This document shows positions 55,723 through 64,000 of a DNA stretch of 64,000 nucleotides, piece after piece. Source of the DNA: Krasilnikovozyma curviuscula (Eukaryota > Basidiomycota > Tremellomycetes > Cystofilobasidiales > Mrakiaceae); contig MVAQ01000001.1 of assembly GCA_014825775.1 (NCBI GenBank), positions 1 to 64,000 of the forward strand, given 5' to 3'. A program made the translations under genes and the position numbers. Within the stretch, counting starts at the first letter, position 1. Each line of letters begins with the position of its first letter. The notes under the pieces are model-generated. The model did no database searches. It had not been told where the DNA came from and worked only from the letters and a program-made list of their open reading frames with translations.

Positions 55723-58700
55723 ATGTCTACGATGCTCACCTCACCCCTGTCACCATCCGAGTCCTTGCCGTCGCCCACATTCACCCCGCCAGCCTCACCG
55801 AGGTCAAGAAGGGCGACGTTCACCAGGCAGAGGCAGCCGCTCGCCGTTTCAGTCTCGCTCGCGGCCTCAAAAGGTGTCAACAGCGTTTCTCAAGCTTCTA
55901 CGTCAAAAGGGGTCAAGTCGCCTTCAGCATTAGACAGAGTGTACGATCTGGATGATGAAGACATGACGTTTGGTGGATTGAGTATGGAAGGTGACTCGAG
56001 AAGGGGCACGGGAGAAGGTGGAACCTCCTCTGGGCGAAGGAGTAAACCCACGTCGACTCGTCGCTCAACTTCAAGACGTGTGGAACCACCGTTCGTCACC
56101 GGAGATATGCTCTGTCCATTCCAAGCAATACCAGGATCGTCATCCAAGTCGGACATACTGAAACCAGTCATCCAAGGTGGCATCAAGACGCACGACTTGG
56201 AAATCGTTAGGAAGTTGGGTTCTGGAAGTTATGCTGTCGTATATCTGGTCAGAGAAGTGTTGGGAATAGACGAGTCTTCGGTCGAGAAAGAGTGGACGCT
56301 TGAAGACGGAATGATGGGCTTTGGTATTGGGAAACCAAAGAAGTACGGGAAAGAGTTTGGTGAGCCACTTCGATCAACAGTCCATCCCCAAATCATGTTA
56401 TTTTCTCTAACCCAGTCGCTTCTTTTTAGCACTGAAATGTCTGAGTAAACATGATCTCACCCCCGAACAACTCGAAACGCAGATGTTTGAGGTGGGTCGC
56501 GACTTTGATGGGACTTCCTTCTTTTCTCTCTCATGCTGACTTGCTTTCTTTCTCTTAATGACAATCGGTTGCTTCATATCAGGCAACGATTCATCTTTCG
56601 CTCCCGCCGCATCCCAACATTGTCACCCTGCATCAGACCCTACAAACATCCGAATGGCTCTTCCTCATCTTGGAGTGTTGTCCTGGAGAAGACTTGTACT
56701 ATTGGCTCGAACGGTCACGAGCACCTGTCATTGATACCTCCAATCTGACGTCTATGCGAACCGTCGCAAATGCATCTGACCGTGAATTAACTCCGCCACC
56801 AATGGAATCCCACGGCTCAGCTCCTGAAGAGTCTCTTCTCAATGGCTTCTCACACACACCACCATCTTCTTCGTTACTCTTCTCTGGCCCACAGTCCTTC
56901 CATATTTCAAACCTTGGAATCAACACGCCACCCACACCGTCTCTCCTTTCTAACTTACCAGCTCCACTGCTGTTGGCTCCGCATCGAGTCAAGCTCATTT
57001 CAAGCATGTTCTCTCAGATGTGTCAAGCTGTTGAAGCCTGTCATGTCAACGGTGTCTCGCACAGAGACATCAAACCGGAGAACTACATCGTGACCGAAGT
57101 TAAAAATGCTGCTGGAAAACCGACGTCAGTTGTCGTAAAGCTGACTGACTTTGGTCTCGCGACCAACGAAGCTGATAGCGAGGATGTCGAATGTGGTAGT
57201 AGACGTAAGTTTTTTGACATTCTTCTGTCCGAAGTATAAGACACGCAACTGCTTCGTTTCTAACGTTTGCTTTCATGCTTTCTTAGCTTATATGGCTGTC
57301 GAATGTCGCAACAATTTGGGCCCTTCTTACAGACCTCCTCCAGCTGATGTCTGGTCACTTGGAATTGTTCTCATCAATATGCTCTTCCATCGAAATCCAT
57401 GGTCAGATCCAACGCCGTCCTGCTCAGCATTCGGAACTTTCCAAAAGAATCCAGCTGGCTACCTCGCGGGCAAATTCCCTGGTATGGGTCAAGTTGTCTC
57501 CAAGTACCTTGCTGAGAAGGTTTTCTGTGAACCTGCAGATAGAGTCAGAGCGATCGAGTTTGGGGATTGGGCGAAGAACCTCAACAAAGTCCTTGACGGA
57601 ACGAGCAGGCCGGCGCCTCTGGGCAAGAAGTATGGCTTCTTGTCTGCTGCGTCACCGACCCCCAGATCAGGCCTCTTATCCACAGACTCAGCCAGCTTGT
57701 TTAAGAAGACGCCCATTGCCAGAATCTCTGAAGATCGCCAACGGTTGCCTTCTGGTCTGGCAAGTACCGCTCCGTCCCCTTCGCCGAGTCCATCCCCTCT
57801 AGCCAACAACGATGCCGCTTTACCGAGTTCAACCAACTCCCAGCCGACAACCCCAACGGACGGAGTCTCGTCCTCAGCCACCACCGCATCCCAGGCCAGC
57901 AGTTTCTTTCTATCCGTCAGAAAGGACTCTTCATCAGCCTCATCTGACCCACCATCAAACGTTTCATCTCCCACACCTACGTATCCCAAAGGTCTTGAAA
58001 CTCCGGCGCAAGTCCAAGTAAACAATACCACGAACGAGTTTGAGAATCGAGATACCGAAGACGACTCTGCTTCAAACTCCGGTTTGAAGAGGAGGAAAAG
58101 AGGTGCTCGCAAAGGTAGAGCCGCTGGTGGAGCTGGCGAGAATATGTCTAGAGGCGGTTCAGGAATTTCCGACTCGGATAGAGAAACCACCATCGCCAAT
58201 CTGGTTCAGGCCAGTCAACAGCTCGCTCGAGAGATCAGCGCTATCTCTTCTTCCAGACCTTCACTCTGCATGGCTCCAGGATCGTATAGAAGCTACCCAT
58301 CCTCCTTCGAATACAAGTCCTCTGCCGCGAGTGCCGCACTTTCAGTTACTAGCTCGGTGGACTCAAGCATGACGGCGGGGGCTAGACGAGCTTCTGGATA
58401 TACCAGTGGTTCTGAGAGCGACCGACCTGAGCGTGGCCGTGGTCGAGAGCAACCTGGATGGAAGCAACCACCGTCTGAAGACGGCGATCCGTCTCTCGGT
58501 CCTGCTGGGTCAAACTGGCAGTCAAATGCGGAAAGAAGGGAGAGGGTCGAAGCGAGGAGGCTTTCGAGTGCCAGCGGCGATCGTTCTGGATCCAGGAGAC
58601 GAGGACCGTCTCCTGCTGATTCAAATCGAAGTGGGCACAGTCACTCGTCTAGAACTTCGCACAAGTCGGATGCTCCCTCTTGGCGAACGCCAGCAACTCA

Positions 58701-59815
58701 ATCGACCAGTGTCCCTCCTCCGATCACAACTGCACCTCTTACCTCACTTCAACCACCTCTTCTCACTGCTGTGTCATCACCCGGCGCTCTACCAACGAGT
58801 CGAGATTCCGCCTCGGGCAACAGTGGCCCCACACATCGACGTGTTCTGGTAGCTAGAAGGACGACGGAGACGAGCCCCCCATCAACGATCTCTAGTGGTC
58901 AAACCTCCTTGTCTGCTCCTGGTTCGAGAACAAGTTCCATCTATTCTCGAGCCAGTTCAAGCAGTGTCTCAACTTTCGCGACCACGGCGAGTTCTTCTGG
59001 CTCTTGGGTAGATAGTTCTAGAGCTCCTTCTGTCTATTCGGCTCATTCTGGTCAGGAGAGGCCTGTTCCTGTCAAGAGACAGACGAACGTGAAACGTGAG
59101 TGCTGTTCTTTCCAAATTTTGTCGTTGTATTCACGTATTGATCATAATTGTTGTCTTCTCGTCATAGAAATGGACGGACTCCCCTATCACACCGATCAAC
59201 TTCCTCGTCAGGCGTATCTCACCAAGAATGGTGAAGTTGTAAGTGAACACCAGTTCTCGATATCGATACCTTAGAAGTTTAATGGCTTAATTCGTTCTTG
59301 CTCTGCAGACGACCTCCGACGATATCTTCACCAAGCCTTGGGAGAGGGAGAAGCGTCCACCCAAGGTTAAACCTCCGAAACCCGCTCTCAGACAAAACAC
59401 TCCTGTCCCTTCATCTACTCAACTAGGCTTAGACACCATCACGGAAAAGCCAAAGAATATTATTCCTCCAACCGTTGCTGCATCGCCCACTGTTGCGTTC
59501 TCGCCGCCGAAACTCAAGGATGCTTCCACCTCCACTTCCTCCCTCACACCTTCAACTCGTATCCTAACTCCCAGACCAATAGGTATGCGTAGCGCTAGCC
59601 CTGCTCCTTCTGCTTCAAGCGGTGGTTCAGGTAGAGCTGGTAGCATCCACAACGTCCCTAAATCTCACCTCCCATCATCGCCCCTCACGCCAGATACAGC
59701 CTCGATCAGCTCAAAGGATTCATCTCGACCACCCAAACTCAAGGGACAATATGCTGGATCTCTCAGATCAATGCTCTCTGGGCTCGGGAAGACGAACAAG
59801 AAGAACGACGTGTAG
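55723..59815 (+). CDS. Ser/Thr protein kinase, Ran1/Sks1/Vhs1-like
   Basis: Exons 55723-56359, 56430-56491, 56583-57204, 57287-59095, 59168-59238 and 59309-59815 give 1235 residues. A disordered lead (about 145 residues) precedes the kinase domain: ATP loop LGSGSYAVVYLV, catalytic Lys in FALKCLSKHDL, HPNIVTLHQT, LFLILECCPGEDLYYWL, the catalytic loop HRDIKPENYIV, DFGLAT, CGSRPYMAVEC and ADVWSLGIVLINMLFHRNPW. The GS.YM..EC and HRNPW stretches resemble Ran1/Pat1 and Sks1/Vhs1. Two insertions stand out: about 25 residues before the catalytic Lys and about 75 residues between the hinge and the helix before HRD. A Ser/Pro-rich tail of about 600 residues follows. Fungal relatives link nutrients to growth; the exact pathway here is unknown. 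Confidence 0.88.
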
Positions 59816-60299
59816 AAGTCCAACCAGCTGGCTTTGGCTTGTGTCTTTGAAAACCCTCATATATCTATATCGACATCACTCTGATTCTCACTACTTCTTC
59901 ATATGTTTTCACAACGCTATGTTGCTTCTATATATTAGAAACCCACATCTTCATAACATTTTGTCTCAATTGTCTTTGTTTACTTTATCTTCCGGCAAAG
60001 CTACAACAAATTTCTAAGGTTTGATCTTGTTCACACAGAGATCGGACTCTATTCACTTTGTTCTGCCCATTACGTGCCCATATCACCCCATCAATGCTAT
60101 CGAGACACATTTCTGTCTGGGTGGCGGAGAACGTGCAGGCCGCACTGAGAGAAAAAAGTTCAAGTCATCCTGTGAGCCACGAACGAGCATCAGCAACCAA
60201 GGCCAACTACTTCACCCAAGCGGTCTAGAGCTTTATTCACTCCCTTCGACTGTACATAAACTAGAAGCACCACTTGTATAAACCTGAAGAATTTGAACA
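59816..60299. other. Intergenic region, kinase / HIS1
   Basis: 3' untranslated region of the kinase, then the HIS1 promoter. I looked for a TGACTCA-type general-control site and did not find one. Confidence 0.4.
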
Positions 60300-61675
60300 A
60301 TGGCCGAAATCTTCCTCAGCTCGTCCACAATTCCTTCAGAAGTCCCCAAGTCGCGGTTTGCCAGCACAAGTCAGATGGAACTGATCACTGACAGCTTGAA
60401 GGAGAGGGTCTTGTTTGCTATTCCTAAGAAAGGTAAGTCTTTCAAGTCTATGTAAAGGTGTTCCAGTGCGTCGGAGGACCAGAGAAAAATATGGATTGCA
60501 CGAGACTAGCTTAAAGCGTTGATAGGTTTCACATCATTGTCACACCTGGGTAAGTGAAGAGCTTGATACTGAACCCTCTTATCTTTGTGAACCAGGTCGT
60601 TTGCACGAAAAGTGCCTAGAACTCTTGAAAGGTTAGTCTTTGACCTCAATCATTTATTTGCGCCTCTAGCAGACCTATCTAACTTCTTCCGTTTCCACAC
60701 TTTGACTAATAGGTGCTGATATCCAGTTCTCAAGGTCCCACAGGCTGGACGTTGCTTTGGTTCAAAACCACCCTATTGCGCTGTACGTCCTTGGCGCTGT
60801 GTTAATCAGATCATTGAGAACTCACCTCTATCGTTTAATCTCTCACCAGGGTTTTCTTGCCTGCTTCTGACATTCCAAACTTCGTCGCCCACGGAAATGT
60901 CACCCTTGGCATCACCGGTCAAGACGTCGTTGCTGAATCCACCCTCGAAAACCTCATCACCGAACTTTTGCCTCTCGGATTCGGTAAATGCAATCTTCAA
61001 GTTCAAGTGCCCTGCTCAGGACCATACCAAACTGTCGAATCTCTTGTTGGAAAGCGAATTGTCTCCTCCTTCGAGAATTTGACGGCCAAGTTTTTTGTGG
61101 AATTGGATGAGAAGAACCCAGAAGGCGGAAAGACAAAGGTGGAATACGTCGGTGGTAGTGTCGAAGCTGCTTGTGCACTTGGTATGGCTGACGGAATTGT
61201 TGATTTGGTTGGTGAGTAGTCGTCGCAGCTTTCATAGGTTCTATCGCCTTCCTTGTCTGACACGTTTACTCTTACTACAGAATCTGGCGATACCATGCGA
61301 GCAGCTGGTCTCCACGCCATCAGTACCGTCATGGTCTCTGAAGCTGTCCTCATCACTTCCTCAGCCCCACACCCATCCCTCCCACCATCCTTCGTCGACC
61401 CAATCATCGCTACCGTCAAGTCGCGTCTCGCCGGTATCCTGGCAGCTCAGAGATACGTCCTCTGTACCTACAACATCAAGCGTACTGATCTCCAGAAGGC
61501 TATTTCTATCACTCCTGGACGAAGAGCGCCTACAATCTCGGCGCTTGAGGAAGAAGGATGGGTCGCCGTCAGTGTCATGGTCGAGAGAAAGAAGGTGTCA
61601 GATGTCATGGATCAGCTGGTTGCTGCTGGTGCTGAAGATGTTCTGATAACTGGGCTGGTCAACTCTAGGGTATAG
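60300..61675 (+). CDS. HIS1: ATP phosphoribosyltransferase, first step of histidine synthesis
   Basis: Joins ATP and PRPP; feedback-inhibited by histidine. Start MAEIFLSSSTIPSEVPKSRF at 60300. Family marks: ERVLFAIPKK joined to GRLHEKCLELLK (two short exons), GADIQFSRSHRLDVALVQNH, LVFLPASDIPNFVAHGNVTL, GITGQDVVAES, the PRPP loop region GSVEAACALGMADGIVDLV, ESGDTMRAAGL, and the C-terminal regulatory domain (TPGRRAPTISALEEEGWVAV, AGAEDVLITGLVNSRV). It is a long-form, hexameric-type enzyme. Introns split the N-terminus four times. Complete. Confidence 0.95.
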
Positions 61676-61940
61676 AAAGATTCTTCGCCTTGTAGTCTAT
61701 TTAGATGACGTTATATAATTTGCTTGAGTTTGCTCTCCTTTGCTAACTGCCTCGAAAGAACTTCCCAACTTTGCTTCTTGTGGTATGCGCCCCATTCCCT
61801 TGTTCCAAGGGCGGACACCTTCTGAAAACAGGCTCATGGTGGCGCTGTGGTATTTGATTGTGGGTTAGGACGCAGCATACTTAGTTATCTTTGAACGAAC
61901 GTCAGCATTCTCCGTTCGAAATCGTCAGCACCTCAGCATC

Positions 61941-62962
61941 ATGTCAGAGTCTTCGACCTCCAAATCGGTCTCAGTCCTGATGGTCTGTCTAGGGGTAAGT
62001 AACCAACCCTCCCTAATTCGAACGTCCTTGAGCTGGAAACCACATCTGACCTCTGTACCCTTCAGAACATTTGCAGAAGCCCAATGGCAGAAGCAGTCCT
62101 CATTCATGAGAGTAAGAAGAGGAAGCTAGACTTCACAGTAGAAGTTGACTCTGCTGGCACTGGTGAGACACCTCGTTTTGCGTTTCGTTCGCAACGAGGG
62201 CGGGGAGCTGATTTGGAAGGCTCGATGGTCTTGAACAGGTGCATATCACGTTGGAGAAGAAGCTGATGATCGTACAATAGAAGTCTGTAGAAGGGTGAGC
62301 TGGCTCAAGATGGTTACTCGTGTTGCTCTTGTCGCTCTACTTACGTTGCGTTGCACCTATTATTCTTCAGAAAGGAGTTCCTATCTCATGTCGGGCCAGG
62401 AAAGTTCAGATTCCAGACTTTGACAAGTTCGATTACATCTTTGCGATGGACTCCCAAAACTTGTAAGTGAAAACTCTGGCTCTGCTGTGTCCTACTTTCG
62501 CCCAGTCCCTTGACGACTCAAATATAACGACCACTTTATTTCGTTCTCTTAGATCAAATTTGGAACGACTGAAACCAAAAGGATCAAAAGCGAAAGGCTA
62601 GTCAGACCGGTACTCAGCTGTCAGATGGAGAAGCGCAACTGTCTGACTCTTAGTCTTTCTCGTTTGTAGACTCAACCTCTTCTCATATCTCTCGGATAAA
62701 AAGGCCATATCAGACCCATGTAAGTATCATTTCCCTGGGCGTTATGCGCTCGGCCTTCAGTATAACTCGGCGGATGATATACGGAAGAGGAGCGCAACGT
62801 ACTTGTCTACGGAAGAAACTGGGGTTTGAATCCCTTTCACTGATGTTATCCACTCGTTTTGTAACTTCAGACTATGGCGGAGATGCTGGATTCGAACGAG
62901 CGTATCAGCAGTGTGTCAAATACTCTCGCGACGTGTTGGACATGATGGAAAAGGGAGAATAG
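61941..62962 (+). CDS. LTP1: Low-molecular-weight protein tyrosine phosphatase
   Basis: Cytosolic phosphatase of the Cys-based type. The P-loop CLGNICRS (Cys, Arg) is assembled over the first intron from SVLMVCLG and NICRSPMAEAVL. Then come SAGTG-AYHVGEEADDRTIEV, GVPISCRARKVQIPDFDKFD, YIFAMDSQNLSNLERLKP, and the acid loop SDPYYGGDAGFERAYQQC with the catalytic Asp. It ends at 62960-62962. About six introns, one of which can trap single-frame readings in the middle of the gene. Confidence 0.92.
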
Positions 62963-63289
62963 AGAAGTGGTGGATGCCTCTTTGGAATAATTTAGAACTA
63001 CTCAGCTTCCAGATGGAGAGATTGGTCTCATACAGGCGAATACTGGTACTGCAGCGCATCGTGCGTTTCGCATCCAATCCCATTGCGCCAATCTTGAACA
63101 TCTTCAATTTTAGAACTGATACTCACGGATAGCCAAGATATGGACTTGAACCACTTCCAAAAAGTACTTGCAGCACATTTTTGTAGTTGAAAGTCCCCCT
63201 GTGGAAAAAGTCGTTCCTTTCCTTGCGTGGGAATTTCAGCGGAGGTACGCAATTCGTTGACCACGACCCGTCTCTCCAACTCCATCACC
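62963..63289. other. Intergenic region, LTP1 / COX17
   Basis: No gene seen. It should hold the 3' end of LTP1 and the COX17 promoter. Confidence 0.4.
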
Positions 63290-63656
63290 ATGTCCCTCAT
63301 TTCCACTCCAGCATCGACGCCAATCACCACTACTAGTCAATTGTCAGCTAAAGATGCTTCCAACCCAGCCTTGAATCCTCTCAACCCAAAAGGACTCAAG
63401 CCGTGAGTATTTCTACCGTCTTCTCAGCTCAGCTTGAATGTTTCTAGTTGCTCTTTTTGCTTGCTTGCTGAGAGACGTTTTGGACTGACATTCACTGTTC
63501 CTTCGTTTGTCCGTTTGTTTTTCTAGGTGCTGTGCCTGTCCGGAGACGAAATCCCTGAGGGACGACTGCTTCCTCAAGTACAACAACGAGGACGATTGCA
63601 AGGCCTTCATGGAACAGCACAAAGCTTGTATGAAGGGTTATGGATTCCCAGTGTAA
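63290..63656 (+). CDS. COX17: Copper chaperone Cox17
   Basis: Delivers copper to cytochrome c oxidase in the mitochondrial intermembrane space. Exons 63290-63402 and 63527-63656 give 80 residues. The conserved part is complete: KPCCACPETKSLRDDCFLKY with the CC copper pair split by the intron, then DDCKAFMEQHKACMKGYGF with the second Cys pair of the twin-CX9C fold. The N-terminal Ser/Thr-rich lead is of usual length. Confidence 0.96.
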
Positions 63657-63889
63657 ATCAGCCAGAGACTGAGGATACAGCTAGGGAGTTGCGAGCAAAA
63701 ATGACTTGGTTAGGCGCCTTTGTCAGCACAATTGCACGGTCGGAGAGGAGTAGAAGTCGAGAGAGTACAAAAGGCAACACCATTCTTGTATCTATTTGCT
63801 TGTAAACTAAAAGACTTTCTTTTTGAAGCTGGCAAGTGAGAGAGAGCGCTGTTGTTCTCCCAAGGAATCTATAGCATGCGAAACTACGG

Positions 63890-64000
63890 TCATCGATCAT
63901 CTTCTCCAGCAAGTTCACCCATTTCCAGTTCATTCAGTAGCTCGTCATGTTCCGCATACCCTGATACCCCAATGTTGTCATGCCTACTGCTGTTCTCGCG
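63890..64000 (-). CDS. C-terminal end of a further minus-strand ORF (partial)
   Basis: The last 36 residues of an open frame that enters from the right edge: it reads acidic, ending GYAEHDELLNELEMGELAGE and then DDR before a stop at 63890-63892. Frame openness and a Glu/Asp/Leu bias suggest a real C-terminus, but too little is visible to name it. Confidence 0.4.
   Translation of the reverse strand, partial: RENSSRHDNIGVSGYAEHDELLNELEMGELAGEDDR

Noticed and set aside
57489..58199. A 236-residue minus-strand ORF
   Set aside because: Antisense to the Ser/Pro-rich tail of the kinase, which is in frame with the kinase domain.
1..64000. Search for transposons, CRISPR arrays, rRNA and a secondary-metabolite or defence cluster
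   Set aside because: No transposase, reverse transcriptase, long terminal repeats, regular spaced repeats or core synthase genes were seen; the window is ordinary housekeeping gene space.

Overview
The window looks like nuclear DNA of a basidiomycete yeast, most likely in the Tremellomycetes (Cryptococcus, Kwoniella and relatives). Genes are dense and on both strands. Nearly all are broken by short introns (mostly about 35-105 bases, GT at the 5' end and AG at the 3' end), and several exons are tiny. The encoded proteins are fungal/eukaryotic housekeeping proteins such as Stt4, Atg15, Gaa1, Wbp1, Mrp10 and Cox17. I see no transposon, virus, CRISPR or bacterial element. The genus is an inference; I could not search a database.

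Layout. 1-5 kb (minus): N-terminal two thirds of the phosphatidylinositol 4-kinase STT4, running off the left edge. 5.1-9.2 kb (plus): a LisH-CTLH-CRA (GID/CTLH ligase type) protein, dynactin p24 and the V-ATPase assembly factor VMA12. 9.3-11.3 kb (minus): the vacuolar lipase ATG15, back-to-back with GAA1 (plus, 11.4-13.7 kb). A 2-kb gene-poor stretch holds an intron-containing tRNA-Ile(AAU). 15.8-21.7 kb (minus): a G-protein alpha subunit, an aldo-keto reductase and an unknown single-pass membrane protein. 22.7-27.1 kb (plus): a large chromodomain protein. Then come MRP10 (minus), the N-terminal methyltransferase NTM1/TAE1 (plus), an unknown basic/acidic protein and WBP1 (both minus), an ITFG1-type FG-GAP protein (plus), an amino-acid permease (minus) with a cluster of GATA sites in its promoter, and SRP receptor beta (plus). 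43.1-50.6 kb: a propeller plus inositol 5-phosphatase protein (plus), inositol-pentakisphosphate 2-kinase IPK1 (minus, tail to tail with it) and NAD(P)HX dehydratase (plus). 51-54 kb: a secreted cupredoxin (plus), a small unknown ORF (minus) and a CCDC124 homologue (minus). 54.0-55.7 kb is a long leader/promoter stretch before a Ran1/Sks1-like kinase (55.7-59.8 kb, plus). Last come HIS1, a low-molecular-weight tyrosine phosphatase and COX17 (all plus), and the tail of a further minus-strand ORF at the right edge.

How the genes relate. There is no operon-like logic, but themes recur. ER and secretory-membrane machinery: GAA1, WBP1, SRP receptor beta, VMA12. Phosphoinositide and inositol-phosphate metabolism: STT4, the 5-phosphatase, IPK1. 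Vacuole: ATG15, VMA12. Mitochondria: MRP10, COX17. The items that most deserve follow-up are the chromodomain protein, the back-to-back microexons through the G-alpha P-loop, the GATA-site cluster before the permease, and four unassigned proteins.
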